A DNA stretch of 64,000 bases from Arthrobacter sp. Leaf137 (GTDB taxonomy: Bacteria > Actinomycetota > Actinomycetes > Actinomycetales > Micrococcaceae), in NCBI RefSeq assembly GCF_001423525.1, contig NZ_LMOI01000018.1:1786-65785 (forward strand). Direction: 5' to 3'. Both the position numbers and the translations under genes were made by a program. The notes beneath the pieces were generated by a model. It was not told where the DNA came from. It did not search any database and saw only the letters and a list, made by a program, of their open reading frames with translations. Positions within the stretch are counted from its first letter, which is position 1. Every line of letters begins with the position of its first letter. This document shows, piece after piece, positions 42,333 to 54,779 of the stretch.

Positions 42333-44959
42333 TCGGTTACCTCCGTGTTGTCGTCGTTCGGCTCAGCGTCGCCCGAGGCGTCCTCTGACTCAAAGGCCGG
42401 TGATTCTTCAGCCAACGTTACGTCATCCTCCGCTGATTCTTCGTCCTCGAGACCGCGTTCGCTGTTGCGGGCAACCTCGATGATGCGGTCGTTCTTGTCC
42501 GGCTTGGCAAAGATGACGCCCATGGTGTCGCGTCCCTTTGCAGGGACACCTGCGACCGAGGAACGGACTACCTTGCCGCCCTCCATGACCACCAGGACTT
42601 CATCCTCTTCCTGGACAATCAGGGCGCCCACAAGGTGTCCCCGCTCCTCCTGGTACTTACCCACCTTGATGCCCAGGCCACCGCGGCCCTGCAGGCGGTA
42701 TTCCTCCACGGCGGTGCGCTTGGCGTAGCCGCCTTCGGTCACGATGAACACGAAGGACCCGTCAGTGACCACATCGGCGGCCAGCAGTTCATCATCCTCG
42801 CGGAACTTCATGCCGGTCACGCCGGATGTGGCACGCCCCATGGGGCGCAGTGCATCGTCGGTGGCGGTGAAGCGGATCGACTGCCCCATGCGGGACACCA
42901 GGAACAGGTCGTCGGTTTCGGAGACCAGCTGGGCGGAGACCAGTTCGTCGCCGTCACGCAGGTTGATGGCGATAACGCCGGCGGAACGGTTGGTGTCGTA
43001 GTCCTCCAGCCTGGTCTTCTTCACCAGCCCCCGCTTGGTGGCCAGCACCAGGTACGGCGATTGCTGGTAGTCCTTCAGGTCCAGCACCTGGGCAATATGC
43101 TCATCGGGCTGGAACGCCAGCAGGTTGGCCACGTGCTGGCCCTTGGCATCGCGTCCGGCTTCCATCAGCTCATAGGCCTTGGCGCGGTAGACGCGGCCCA
43201 AATTGGTGAAGAACAGGAGCCAGTGGTGAGTGGTGGTGACGAAGAAGTGTTCCACCACATCGTCACCGCGCAGCTGGGCACCCTTGATGCCCTTGCCGCC
43301 ACGCTGCTGGGAACGGTAGTTGTCGCTCCGCGTCCGCTTGACGTAGCCGCCGCGGGTGATGGTGACCACCATCTCCTCTTCGGGGATGAGGTCCTCCATG
43401 GACATGTCACCGTCAAAGCCCATGAGGATCTTGGTGCGGCGGTCATCGCCGTGCTTGTCCACGATTTCACCCAGCTCGGTGCTGATGATCCCGCGCTGGC
43501 GCTCTTCCGAAGCGAGGATCGCGTTGTATTCGGCAATCAGGGCTTCGAGCTCGGAGTGCCTGTCTTGGATCTTCTGGCGTTCGAGTGCTGCCAGGCGGCG
43601 CAGCTGCATGTCCAGGATGGCCCGTGCCTGCAGTTCATCGATGTCCAGCAGTTCCATCAGGCCGTCGCGGGCCGCTTCGGTGGTGTTGGATGCGCGGATC
43701 AGGGCGATGACCTCATCCAGCATGTCCAATGCCTTCAGCAGCGCCCGCAGGATGTGCGCTTCTTCTTCCGCCTTGCGCAGGCGGTAGCGGGTCCGGCGTG
43801 CAATGACGTCCATCTGGTGGGTGACCCAGTGCCGGATGAAGGCATCCAGGCTCAGGGTGCGCGGAACGCCGTCCACGATGGCCAGCATGTTGGCCGAGAA
43901 GTTGCTCTGCAGTTCCGTGTGCTTGTAGAGGTTGTTCAGCACAACCTTCGCCACGGCGTCGCGCTTGAGGACAATGACCAGGCGCTGGCCGGTGCGGCCC
44001 GACGTCTCATCGCGGAGGTCGGCAATGCCCTGGATCTTGCCGTCCTTGACCAGTTCGGCGATTTTGATGGCGAGGTTGTCCGGGTTCGCCTGGTACGGCA
44101 GTTCGGTGACCACCAGGCAGGTGCGGTTCTGCAGTTCCTCGACATTGACCACGGCGCGCATGGTGACCGAGCCGCGGCCGGTGCGGTACGCATCCTCGAT
44201 GCCCTTGTGGCCGAGGATGGTGGCGCCGGTGGGGAAATCGGGGCCCTTCACGCGGCGAAGAAGTTCTTCCAGCAGTTCCTCGCGGGTGGCCGCCGGATTG
44301 GCCAGGTACCACTGCACGCCGTCCGCCACTTCGCGCAGGTTGTGCGGCGGAATGTTGGTGGCCATGCCGACGGCGATGCCCGAGGATCCGTTGACCAGCA
44401 GGTTGGGGAACCGGGCCGGCAGGATGGTGGGCTCCTGGTTCTTGCCGTCGTAGTTGTCCTGGAAGTCGACGGTTTCCTCGTCGATGTCCCGCACCATCTC
44501 CATGGCCAGGGGGGCCATCTTGGTTTCGGTGTAACGGGGTGCAGCCGCGCCGTCGTTGCCCGGCGAGCCGAAGTTGCCCTGGCCGAGGGCCAGCGGGTAC
44601 CGCATGGTCCAGTCCTGGATAAGGCGGACCAGGGCGTCGTAAATCGCAGTGTCACCGTGCGGGTGGTACTGGCCCATGACCTCGCCCACCACGCGGGCAC
44701 ACTTGTTGAAGGAACGGTCAGGCCGGTAGCCGCCGTCGAACATCGCATAGAGCACGCGGCGGTGCACAGGCTTGAGCCCGTCGCGGACGTCCGGGAGGGC
44801 CCGTCCCACAATGACGGCCATGGCGTAGTCCAGGTAGGAGCGCTGCATTTCCGTCTGCAGGTCCACCTGCTCCACGCGGTCGATCAGCACATCGCCTTCA
44901 AGAACGGTTTCCGGATTCCCGGCGTCGGGTGCCGGGTTCTCGGGTGTTTCGTCGCTCAT
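42329..44959 (-). CDS. gyrA: DNA gyrase subunit A
   Basis: 876 residues. Catalytic Tyr143 lies in [12 protein letters not shown]. The GyrA box for DNA wrapping is [11 protein letters not shown]. The quinolone region reads [15 protein letters not shown], with Thr104 at the position of E. coli Ser83 and Asp108 at Asp87. The C-terminal beta-pinwheel is complete and ends in an acidic tail. With GyrB it introduces negative supercoils. It starts 53 bp after gyrB and overlaps DUF3566. Confidence 0.98.
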   Translation of the reverse strand: MSDETPENPAPDAGNPETVLEGDVLIDRVEQVDLQTEMQRSYLDYAMAVIVGRALPDVRDGLKPVHRRVLYAMFDGGYRPDRSFNKCARVVGEVMGQYHPHGDTAIYDALVRLIQDWTMRYPLALGQGNFGSPGNDGAAAPRYTETKMAPLAMEMVRDIDEETVDFQDNYDGKNQEPTILPARFPNLLVNGSSGIAVGMATNIPPHNLREVADGVQWYLANPAATREELLEELLRRVKGPDFPTGATILGHKGIEDAYRTGRGSVTMRAVVNVEELQNRTCLVVTELPYQANPDNLAIKIAELVKDGKIQGIADLRDETSGRTGQRLVIVLKRDAVAKVVLNNLYKHTELQSNFSANMLAIVDGVPRTLSLDAFIRHWVTHQMDVIARRTRYRLRKAEEEAHILRALLKALDMLDEVIALIRASNTTEAARDGLMELLDIDELQARAILDMQLRRLAALERQKIQDRHSELEALIAEYNAILASEERQRGIISTELGEIVDKHGDDRRTKILMGFDGDMSMEDLIPEEEMVVTITRGGYVKRTRSDNYRSQQRGGKGIKGAQLRGDDVVEHFFVTTTHHWLLFFTNLGRVYRAKAYELMEAGRDAKGQHVANLLAFQPDEHIAQVLDLKDYQQSPYLVLATKRGLVKKTRLEDYDTNRSAGVIAINLRDGDELVSAQLVSETDDLFLVSRMGQSIRFTATDDALRPMGRATSGVTGMKFREDDELLAADVVTDGSFVFIVTEGGYAKRTAVEEYRLQGRGGLGIKVGKYQEERGHLVGALIVQEEDEVLVVMEGGKVVRSSVAGVPAKGRDTMGVIFAKPDKNDRIIEVARNSERGLEDEESAEDDVTLAEESPAFESEDASGDAEPNDDNTEVTE

Positions 44960-45012
44960 TTATTATTTTCCGTTTCAGGTATATGTCGGTTGACGAATGT
45001 AGGAACTATGTC

Positions 45013-47483
<2,471 letters not shown>

Positions 47484-48044
47484 CTATCCGTAGGTATCCC
47501 GCGGTCCGCGTCCGTTGACACTCCTGCCGCCCTTGCGCCAACTGGGCGCCGAAGGGCCCAGAACCTGGATGCTGGTGACCACGCCGTCTCCCAGTTCCAC
47601 CCTGAATTTCTCCAGCAGGCTGGCGCTGAGGAGCCGCAGCTGGGTGGCCCAGGCGGTCGAATCGCACCGCACGTGCAGGGTGGTATCGGTAAAACTTTCC
47701 GGGGTGCAATGCGCTGAAATTTCCGGACCCACCAGGGTGGCCCATTCCGCCATGACGGAACCGACAGCCACGGGCGACGTCCAGCCCCGCTCGGCCACCA
47801 GCCGCCCCACCACCTTGCCGAGCCCCAACGGATCGCGGCCTGTGGCATGGAACTGGCTGAACCCGCGGGTGTCCCGGATGCTGCCCCTGGTCTTTTGTTG
47901 TCCGGGCCGTTGCGCCTTGCGGCGGATCTCGCCGCGGGCTGCGGCGGCTTCGCGCATCCGGTTGAGCGCGGCCTGCGGAGCATCGATCTGGTCAGGATCC
48001 CGTCCGGGCTGCAGCCCGCCGGCGTCACTCTCCCTGCTCATCAA
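47484..48044 (-). CDS. DUF721 (DciA-like) protein
   Basis: 186 residues; ATG 48044 or 48041. The DUF721 core reads GLGKVVGRLVAERGWTSPVAVGSVMAEWATLVGPEISAHCTPESF (in parts), then TLHVRCDSTAWATQLRLLSASLLEKF. A basic, Gln-rich N-terminal segment precedes it. DciA proteins load the replicative helicase in bacteria without DnaC; actinobacterial DUF721 proteins between recF and gyrB are thought to be their equivalent. It overlaps recF by 20 bp. Confidence 0.9.
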   Translation of the reverse strand: MMSRESDAGGLQPGRDPDQIDAPQAALNRMREAAAARGEIRRKAQRPGQQKTRGSIRDTRGFSQFHATGRDPLGLGKVVGRLVAERGWTSPVAVGSVMAEWATLVGPEISAHCTPESFTDTTLHVRCDSTAWATQLRLLSASLLEKFRVELGDGVVTSIQVLGPSAPSWRKGGRSVNGRGPRDTYG

Positions 48045-49233
48045 TGCCTCCCGGGACCACTTTCACCCGCCGTCCGGACAGTTCCTCCGGGATATCGGCG
48101 TCGACGGCGGCGGTCACCAGGACCTGTTCCGCGCCGGAAACTATAGCGGCCAGTTTACGCCGCCGCTGGACGTCAAGCTCGGCAAAAACGTCGTCAAGGA
48201 TCAGGATGGGAGCGGAGCCGCCGGTACGCGCATCGTCAAGCATCACGTAGTAGGACGCCAGCCGCAGGGAGAGGCACATGGACCAGGTTTCACCATGGGA
48301 TGCATAGCCCTTGGCGGGTGCCTGCCCCAGTACCAGTTCAAGATCGTCCCGGTGCGGACCCACCAGCGAGATGCCTCGCTCAAGCTCCTTCTTCCGTGAT
48401 TCGCCGAACGCGCGGATATAGCGCTGGGTCAGCTCCTCGATGCTGAGGCCGCGCAGGTCTTCGGCAGCGGCCGTGTCCCCCGGCCCCGGCCGGCCTGTGG
48501 CACCCAACGATGCGCCGTCGTCGTCCATCTGGTTTTGCAGCGTGGACCGGTAGATCGCATCAGCCGGCTTGGACGCGTCGGTCAGCTCTGAATAGGCGCG
48601 GGAAAGGTGGGGCCGGAGAAGTTCCACCAGTTCGAGCCGTGCGTGCAGAAGCTCGGCCCCGGCCTTCGCCATGTGCTGGTCCCACACATCGAGGGTGGCT
48701 TCGTGGGCGGCGGTCACCCGCCCGGCACGGGCCGATTTCAGCAGGGCGTTGCGCTGTTTCAGCACGCGGTCGTAGTCGCTGCGGGTTGCGGCATGGTGCG
48801 GGACCAGGCTGGCCAGCAGTTCGTCCAGGAACCTGCGGCGGTTGGACGGATCACCCTTGACCAAGGCCAGGTCTTCCGGCGCAAAGAGCACCGTCTGGCA
48901 GATGCCCAGCAGGTCCCGCGCCCGGACCGGATTGCTGCGGTTGATGCGGCCGCGGTTGGCCCTGCCGGCATTGATCTCCAGCTCCAGTACGGTGGTCTGG
49001 CCGTTGCGCACCAGCCTGGCCCGGACCAGTGCGCGTTCGGTGCCGAACCGCAGGAGCGGGCCGTCCGAACTGACGCGGTGGGAGCTGAGGGTGGCCAGGT
49101 AGCCGATGGCCTCCATCAGGTTGGTTTTGCCGATGCCGTTGTAGCCCACCAGTACGGTGACGCCGGTGCTGAGGGCAAGGTCCACCTGGGCGTAGCTGCG
49201 GAAATCGGTCAGGGCGAGGTGTTCCAGATACAC
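48025..49233 (-). CDS. recF: DNA replication/repair protein RecF
   Basis: 402 residues from GTG 49233 (VYLEHLALTDFRSY), the usual RecF start; the longer frame to 49311 overlaps gnd. Walker A is VGYNGIGKTNLMEAIGYL, signature region GYASHGETWSMCLSLRLA, Walker B PILILDDVFAELD. It loads RecA at gapped DNA. It lies 46 bp after gnd and overlaps DUF721. Confidence 0.93.
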   Translation of the reverse strand: MYLEHLALTDFRSYAQVDLALSTGVTVLVGYNGIGKTNLMEAIGYLATLSSHRVSSDGPLLRFGTERALVRARLVRNGQTTVLELEINAGRANRGRINRSNPVRARDLLGICQTVLFAPEDLALVKGDPSNRRRFLDELLASLVPHHAATRSDYDRVLKQRNALLKSARAGRVTAAHEATLDVWDQHMAKAGAELLHARLELVELLRPHLSRAYSELTDASKPADAIYRSTLQNQMDDDGASLGATGRPGPGDTAAAEDLRGLSIEELTQRYIRAFGESRKKELERGISLVGPHRDDLELVLGQAPAKGYASHGETWSMCLSLRLASYYVMLDDARTGGSAPILILDDVFAELDVQRRRKLAAIVSGAEQVLVTAAVDADIPEELSGRRVKVVPGGIDEQGE

Positions 49234-49279
49234 GCGGGTTTCGACAATTCTGGGGACCAGAGGCGGTCTCCGGTGAGTG

Positions 49280-50164
49280 CTACTTGGCGGGACGGGTGGC
49301 GTGCCCGCCAAACTGGTGCCGGAGTGCGGACACCATCTTCATGGCAGGTGAGCTGTCCTCGCGGGACTCAAAACGGGCGAAGAGCGCTGCGGTGATCGCG
49401 GGAGCCGGGATGGCGTTGGCGATGGCTTCCTCGACGGTCCAGCGGCCTTCGCCGGAGTCCTCCACGTAGTCATCGATGTTCTGCAGGCCGGGGTCCTCTT
49501 CCAAGGCCTTGACCAGGAGGTCGAGCAGCCACGACCGGACCACAGTACCTTTTTGCCAGGCGCGGAAAGTGCCGGGGAGGTCGCTGATGATGTCTTTCGA
49601 AGCGAGCAGCTGGTATCCCTCTGCGTATGCCTGCATCAGGCCGTATTCGATGCCGTTGTGGACCATCTTGGCGTAATGGCCCGCGCCGACGCCGCCCACA
49701 TGGACGAAGCTGTCCGCACGGTCACCTTCCGGACGCAGCGCATCGAAGACCGGCAGGGCCAGTTCCACATCCGCAGCGTCGCCGCCGGCCATCAGGCCAT
49801 AGCCGTTCTGCAGGCCCCAGACGCCGCCGGAAACACCGCAATCCACGAACCGGATGCCTTTTCCGGCGAGGAGTTCACCATGTTTCTGGTCCTCGGTGAA
49901 ACGGGAGTTTCCACCGTCAATCACCAGATCCCCCTGGTCCAGTTTGTCCGCGAGTTCGGTGATCACTGCATCCGTGACTGCGCCGGCGGGAACCATCACC
50001 CAGATCAGTCGCGGTGCGGGAACAGCGGCCAGGAGCTCATCGACAGTAGGCACGTCGGTCACATCGGGGTTCCGGTCGTAACCCGTGACCTCGATGCCGC
50101 CATTGCGCAGCCGCTCACGCATGTTGAATCCCATTTTGCCAAGGCCGATCAGTCCAATGTGCAT
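49280..50164 (-). CDS. gnd: 6-phosphogluconate dehydrogenase, short (decarboxylating) type
   Basis: 294 residues, the short class (about 300 aa, typically NAD-dependent) as opposed to the 470-residue form. Rossmann motif HIGLIGLGKMGFNMRERLR, substrate marks IDGGNSRFTED, CGVSGGVWGLQNGYGLMAGG, and catalytic Lys in HYAKMVHNGIEYG. It oxidises 6-phosphogluconate to ribulose 5-phosphate. Placement between dnaN and recF is usual in Micrococcales. Confidence 0.93.
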   Translation of the reverse strand: MHIGLIGLGKMGFNMRERLRNGGIEVTGYDRNPDVTDVPTVDELLAAVPAPRLIWVMVPAGAVTDAVITELADKLDQGDLVIDGGNSRFTEDQKHGELLAGKGIRFVDCGVSGGVWGLQNGYGLMAGGDAADVELALPVFDALRPEGDRADSFVHVGGVGAGHYAKMVHNGIEYGLMQAYAEGYQLLASKDIISDLPGTFRAWQKGTVVRSWLLDLLVKALEEDPGLQNIDDYVEDSGEGRWTVEEAIANAIPAPAITAALFARFESREDSSPAMKMVSALRHQFGGHATRPAK

Positions 50165-50245
50165 GGTGGAACTCTTTTCTGAGCTAGGAATGGGTTGTCG
50201 TTTGGCACCAAGCGTCTGGGCGCACGGCCAGGGCGGCAGTGGGGC

Positions 50246-51370
50246 CTAGTTAGGGAGTCGGACCGGCATCACCAGGTACCGGTAATCGTCCTGGTCCTCG
50301 CCGTCGGCGTCAGCCTGGGCGGTGATCATGGCCGGCTTGGGGGCGGACGTGAATGAGAACCGCACGAACTTGGTTTCAATCACGCTGAGGCCTTCCACCA
50401 GGTAGTGGGGGTTGAACGCCACGGTGATGTCGTCTCCGGAGAGCTGCGCTTCGAGTTCCTCGGATGCCTGGGCGTCTTCGCCGGTGCCGGCATCCAGGTT
50501 CAGCAGCCCGGCAGTGAACGCCAGGCGAACCGGGGTGTTGCGTTCAGCCACCAGTGACACACGGCGGACGGCTTCCACCAGTTCCTGGGTCTGAACCGTG
50601 GCGTGGATGGGCGTGGATTCCGGGAAAAGCGACCGGATCTTGGGGTAATCGCCGTCCACCAGCAGGGATGTGGTGGTGCGTCCACCGCTTTCGAAGCCAA
50701 TGAGGCGCGTGTCGTCATCGGACAGGGCGAGGCTGATGTCGCCGCTGTTGCCCAGTGTTTTGGCCACTTCGTTGAGGGTTTTTGCCTTGACCAGCGCACT
50801 GGTGGAAATACCGGGAGTGACGGGCTTCCACGGTACCTCGCGCATGGCCAGGCGGTAGCGGTCGGTAGCCAGCAGGGTGATGAGGTCGTCTTCAATTTCC
50901 ATACGCACGCCGGTGAGGATGGGCAGGGTGTCGTCCTTGCTGGCGGCAATGATCACCTGGGAAACAGCCTGTGCAAACGCATCACCGGGAACAGTGCCGC
51001 TGATCGCGGGAAGCGCGGGAAGCGGTGGGTATTCGGCCTCCGGCATGGTGGCCAGGTGGAAGCTGCTTCGGCGGCAGGTGAGGGTGACCTTGTTGCCGTC
51101 GGTTTCGACGTCGACGGGCGCTGAGGGCAGGCTTCGGCAAATATCCGCAAGGAGGCGGCCCGATACCAGGATGGTGCCTTCGTCACGGATGTCGGCAGCG
51201 ATCTCAAGGCGCGCAGACGTTTCGTAATCGAAGCTCGAAAGGCTGACTGTGCCGGCTTCTGCCTTGAGGAGCAGGCCGGAAAGAACTGGCACTGGCGGCC
51301 GCGGAGACAACGAGCGGGCTGTCCAGGTGACGGCTTCTGCCAGGACGTCCCGATCGACTCTGAACTTCAC
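50246..51370 (-). CDS. dnaN: DNA polymerase III beta sliding clamp
   Basis: 374 residues from GTG 51370 (VKFRVDRDVLAEAVTWTARSL). Three clamp domains are recognisable: PPVPVLSGLLLKAEAGTVSLSSFDYE, TLPILTGVRMEIEDDLITLLATDRYRLA, and the C-terminal DYRYLVMPVRLPN. It encircles DNA and holds the polymerase. An upstream frame to 51490 has no clamp similarity. AGGCGGCATCCCTCC-type spacing upstream contains the GGAGG-like site on the minus strand. Confidence 0.97.
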   Translation of the reverse strand: MKFRVDRDVLAEAVTWTARSLSPRPPVPVLSGLLLKAEAGTVSLSSFDYETSARLEIAADIRDEGTILVSGRLLADICRSLPSAPVDVETDGNKVTLTCRRSSFHLATMPEAEYPPLPALPAISGTVPGDAFAQAVSQVIIAASKDDTLPILTGVRMEIEDDLITLLATDRYRLAMREVPWKPVTPGISTSALVKAKTLNEVAKTLGNSGDISLALSDDDTRLIGFESGGRTTTSLLVDGDYPKIRSLFPESTPIHATVQTQELVEAVRRVSLVAERNTPVRLAFTAGLLNLDAGTGEDAQASEELEAQLSGDDITVAFNPHYLVEGLSVIETKFVRFSFTSAPKPAMITAQADADGEDQDDYRYLVMPVRLPN

Positions 51371-51540
51371 GGAGGGATGCCGCCTTTCATTGCTGCTGCC
51401 AAGTAGGCCGAAACCTCCGCAGGGGTGGTTCCGGAAAGTGATGCACCCGATTCCGGCAGGTGCATGGTCCGCGCTGAACGGAAACCACACAAAAACCCGG
51501 GGATGGGAGCGCTGCTGACAGCTTAGCCGGAAGATCCGGG

Positions 51541-51897
51541 ATTAACCCATCCCCCAAAACCTCCCCGGCCCCTCCAGGGGCCCGATGGTCCCTGCACGGT
51601 ACGGGGGAAGGATCTTGTTGTTTGAGGGATTTTCAATTTTTTGGGATTCGTAGTGTTAATAACTGCTGTGGAAACTGTGGATAACCCTGTCTGGCGGCGG
51701 AGATCCGCGGTTAAGCCCTGTTCACGGACTGTGAGTTAACTGGGTTTTAAACAGGGTGTGGATGGGGACAAACCAGAAGCCGGTTTTTAACGATCCACAG
51801 ACGCCTTAAGGGTTTTAAGCCCATTAAGCGCGCTTGTCCCCTTAACTATCCACAGGCTTATCCACATGCACCTGTTAATAAGGTATAGATGCGGGGA
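51541..51897. other. Replication origin (oriC) between dnaN and dnaA
   Basis: Perfect DnaA boxes occur at 51676-51684 (-) and 51858-51866 (+). Near matches are TGTTAATAA at 51654 and 51873, CTATCCACA at 51846 and CGATCCACA at 51791. The stretch 51612-51662 is T-rich (GTTGTTTGAGGGATTTTCAA onward) and is the best unwinding element in the window. The whole dnaN-dnaA gap (51371-51897) has no gene. Confidence 0.85.
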
Positions 51898-53319
51898 TCA
51901 GGAGTCGCGCTGCTGCTGCTTGATGCGGTTGGTCAGCTCCGTGACCTGGTTGTAGATCACACGCCGCTCGGCCATCAGCTCACGGATTTTCCGGTCTGCA
52001 TGGATCACCGTGGTGTGATCGCGGCCGCCGAGCTCCTGGCCGATCTTGGGGAGGGACATGTCCGTCAGTTCGCGGCAGAGGTACATGGCGATCTGCCGGG
52101 CGGTGACCAGTGTCCGGGTCCGGGACTTGCTGCAGAGCTCTTCCATGCTGAGCTTGAAGTAGTCAGCGGTCTGCTGCAGGATCTGGCCGGATGTGATTTC
52201 CTGGGCGCCGTCGTCGGTGATGAGGTCTTTCAGGACCATTTCGGCGAGGGCAACATCCACGGGCTGCCGGTTCAGGCTGGCGAATGCGGTGACGCGGATG
52301 AGCGCGCCCTCAAGTTCGCGGATGTTGCTGGAGATCTTGGATGCGATGTATTCCAGCGCGTCGTCCGGTGCGGACAGTCCCTCGCTGAGGGCCTTCTTGC
52401 GGAGGATGGCGATGCGGGTTTCAAGCTCGGGGGGCTGGATGTCCGTCAGCAGGCCCCACTCGAAGCGCGACTTCATCCGGTCCTCGAACCCGGCAAGCAG
52501 TTTGGGCGGCTGATCCGAAGTGATCACCACTTGCTTGTTGTTGTTGTGCAGTGAGTTGAAGGTGTGGAAGAACTCCTCCAGCGTCCGGTCCTTGCCGGCA
52601 AGGAACTGGATGTCGTCAATGAGCAGGACGTCCACGTTCCGGTAGGTGGTCTTGAAGCTGGCGCCCTCGTCGTCGCGGATGGAGTTGATGAAGTCGTTGG
52701 TGAACTCCTCAGAATTCACATACCGCACCCGGATGCCGCTGTAGAGCCGGCGGGCATAGTGCCCGATCGCGTGCAGCAGGTGCGTCTTGCCCAGGCCGGA
52801 GTCGCCGTAGATGAACAGCGGGTTGTAAGCCTTGGCAGGGGCTTCGGCGACGGCGACCGCGGCAGCGTGGGCGAAACGGTTCGACGAACCGATCACGAAC
52901 GTGTCGAAGACATATTTGGGGTTGAGCCGGCCAAATTCGTGGGAGGTGCTCGGCAGCATGGGCTGCGGCTTCTGCTCGATCAGCTGGTCCTGCGCGTAGG
53001 CAGGTTCAACCACGGGTTCAGGCTCTTTGTGGATGGGGACCAGATCGGTGTCGACGTCGATGGCGCACCTGATGTCCTCAGAAAAGACGTTGTGCAGGGC
53101 GTCGTCCAGGGCGTCCTTGACCTGCGTCTGCAGCACTTCGCGGGTGAGTTCGTTGGGAACGGCCACCAGGAGGGTGGATCCGATCAGGCCTTGGGCCTGG
53201 GCGAGGATGACAAAGCCACGCTGGCGGGGTGTTACCCGGTGGTCCTTCTCCAGCAGGCTGATAACTCGCCGCCAGGAACTTCCGACAGTATTGGCGTGGT
53301 TGGCTTCGTCTACTGTCAT
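51898..53319 (-). CDS. dnaA: Chromosomal replication initiator protein DnaA
   Basis: 473 residues from ATG 53319; a TTG one codon earlier is also open. Domain I is short ([24 protein letters not shown]). The AAA+ core has Walker [17 protein letters not shown], Walker [15 protein letters not shown] and sensor [21 protein letters not shown]. Domain IV binds DnaA boxes through [23 protein letters not shown] lies at proper spacing upstream. Boxes on both sides imply autoregulation. Confidence 0.98.
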   Translation of the reverse strand: MTVDEANHANTVGSSWRRVISLLEKDHRVTPRQRGFVILAQAQGLIGSTLLVAVPNELTREVLQTQVKDALDDALHNVFSEDIRCAIDVDTDLVPIHKEPEPVVEPAYAQDQLIEQKPQPMLPSTSHEFGRLNPKYVFDTFVIGSSNRFAHAAAVAVAEAPAKAYNPLFIYGDSGLGKTHLLHAIGHYARRLYSGIRVRYVNSEEFTNDFINSIRDDEGASFKTTYRNVDVLLIDDIQFLAGKDRTLEEFFHTFNSLHNNNKQVVITSDQPPKLLAGFEDRMKSRFEWGLLTDIQPPELETRIAILRKKALSEGLSAPDDALEYIASKISSNIRELEGALIRVTAFASLNRQPVDVALAEMVLKDLITDDGAQEITSGQILQQTADYFKLSMEELCSKSRTRTLVTARQIAMYLCRELTDMSLPKIGQELGGRDHTTVIHADRKIRELMAERRVIYNQVTELTNRIKQQQRDS

Positions 53320-53396
53320 CAATCGGTTCCCTCAAAACTTGCTTTGCCCTGCATTACCTGCAGCCCCGGACCCGGAACCAAGATGCTGGCCCAGCT

Positions 53397-53545
53397 TCAT
53401 CCACAGGGTTATGCACAGTCCGTGGATAATCGGCTACTGAGCCACTCTAGGGGATGAAAAGCCTAGAAGATAGCTGGGAAACTGCTTGTGGATAATTACA
53501 CCGTTGTGGTTCCCTTTTGGCGGCTGTGAGCCACTTCATCCACAG
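53397..53545. promoter_or_regulatory. DnaA-box group upstream of dnaA
   Basis: One perfect box, TGTGGATAA at 53487-53495. One-mismatch boxes are TCATCCACA at 53397 and 53537, TTATGCACA at 53409 and CGTGGATAA at 53421. They lie in the 470-bp gap between dnaA and rpmH (53320-53789), where both divergent promoters must sit; TATACA at about 53713 is a possible rpmH -10. DnaA autorepression or origin function is expected. Confidence 0.6.
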
Positions 53546-53789
53546 GCGGGGAAGGGTAGTTAGACACAGCTGGGGATAGTGGTGCGGACCCCACCCGGTT
53601 TGACTGGAGGCTCCAAATTGCCCTAACGTTGTGAAGTCCTTTGTGTCCGCTTTTTTGCCCCGACTGATTCTCCCAAGTGCACTGCGCCTGGGCAGCAGGG
53701 GGAAGCGTACATATACAAAACTTAGCGTCGGCCAGTTCTTCCCCATATTGATCGGGTGGACGCACCTTTGATCCACTGGAGTAACTAAC

Positions 53790-53927
53790 GTGAGCAAGCG
53801 GACTTTTCAGCCGAATAACCGCCGTCGAGCCAAGAAGCACGGCTTCCGCCTTCGTATGCGTACCCGTGCCGGCCGTGCCATCCTGGCAGCCCGCCGTGGC
53901 AAGGGCCGCACCGAGCTGTCGGCTTAA
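53790..53927 (+). CDS. rpmH: Ribosomal protein bL34
   Basis: 45 residues from GTG 53790: [18 protein letters not shown], then [20 protein letters not shown] and the ending RTELSA. This is a complete bL34. It starts the conserved rpmH-rnpA-yidD-yidC-khpB-rsmG-parA-parB gene row divergent from dnaA. Confidence 0.97.
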   Translation: MSKRTFQPNNRRRAKKHGFRLRMRTRAGRAILAARRGKGRTELSA

Positions 53928-53968
53928 ATAACTGACTTGTCGGTAGATACCTTCCTTGCGAGTTTAAG

Positions 53969-54379
53969 GTGCTGGCCACCCGCAACCGCCTGAGGACTTC
54001 CACCGACTTTTCAACAACCGTACGTTCCGGTGTCCGCAATGGACGCCGGAACGTAGTGTTATATGCGGCAGCCATTGCTGCCGACGAACCCAGCCGGATC
54101 GGGTTCATCGTTTCCAAGAGTGTCGGGAACGCTGTGGTCAGGAACCTCGTTAAGAGGAGACTACGGGAAGCAGGTGCTGCCTCGCTGCGCGAACACGGCA
54201 CCGGTCTCGCCATAGTGGTCAGGGCGCTGCCTGCGTCCGCTTCCGCCAGCTGGGACCAGCTGCTGGATGACTATAACGCTGCACTTGAGTCGACGCTGAA
54301 CCGGTTGGCCGGCCGCCCCCAAAGGGCTGCCGCCAAGGGTTCGGCTGGTACAACACAGAAGGGGACACCGCGTGCCTAA
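53969..54379 (+). CDS. rnpA: Ribonuclease P protein component
   Basis: 136 residues from GTG. MLATRNRLRTSTDFSTTVRSG, RIGFIVSKSVGNAVVRNLVKRRLRE (the RNR-type RNA-binding motif) and the closing helical part are standard. It helps the RNase P RNA cut tRNA 5' leaders. The C-terminal 25 residues are an Ala/Gly/Lys extension. It overlaps yidD by 8 bp. Confidence 0.95.
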   Translation: MLATRNRLRTSTDFSTTVRSGVRNGRRNVVLYAAAIAADEPSRIGFIVSKSVGNAVVRNLVKRRLREAGAASLREHGTGLAIVVRALPASASASWDQLLDDYNAALESTLNRLAGRPQRAAAKGSAGTTQKGTPRA

Positions 54380-54764
54380 CGCCACCGCCGTCGTCGCCCG
54401 TCTTCATCCTGTTCCCGCCGCCGTCGTGCTGTTTCTCTGGAACGTGCCCCGGAACATCCTGATTCTCCTGCTGAAGGCCTACCGCAAGGTGGTTTCACCC
54501 TTGTACGGCCAGGTCTGCCGGTTTTTTCCTTCATGCTCGGCTTACGCCCTTGAAGCTGTCACCGTCCATGGCGCTGTTAAAGGGACCTGGCTGGCCGTCC
54601 GCCGCCTGGGCCGCTGCCACCCATGGAACGCCGGCGGAGTGGACCACGTCCCCGCCGGCAAGCGGGAATGGCTTGAAAACCAGACCCCCACAATTGTTGT
54701 GCTGAACAACCCGGACAGGTACCTGGTTGCTAAGACTGATGAAGAAGGCCGCCGTGCGGCCTGA
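54372..54764 (+). CDS. yidD: Membrane protein insertion efficiency factor YidD
   Basis: 130 residues from GTG, longer than the 70-90 typical because of an N-terminal extension with a hydrophobic stretch (VVLFLWNVPRNILILLLKAYRK) and a C-terminal tail. The signature VCRFFPSCSAYALEAVTVHGAVKGTWLAVRRLGRCHPWNAGG is intact (seen in parts). It assists YidC-dependent membrane insertion. Confidence 0.93.
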   Translation: MPNATAVVARLHPVPAAVVLFLWNVPRNILILLLKAYRKVVSPLYGQVCRFFPSCSAYALEAVTVHGAVKGTWLAVRRLGRCHPWNAGGVDHVPAGKREWLENQTPTIVVLNNPDRYLVAKTDEEGRRAA

Positions 54765-54779
54765 CGAATAGGGATAAGT

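Noticed and set aside
53569..53785. A CRISPR array, IS element or prophage attachment site anywhere in the window
   Set aside because: No regularly repeated spacers, transposase frames or integrase genes were seen; tRNA genes have no nearby duplicated ends.
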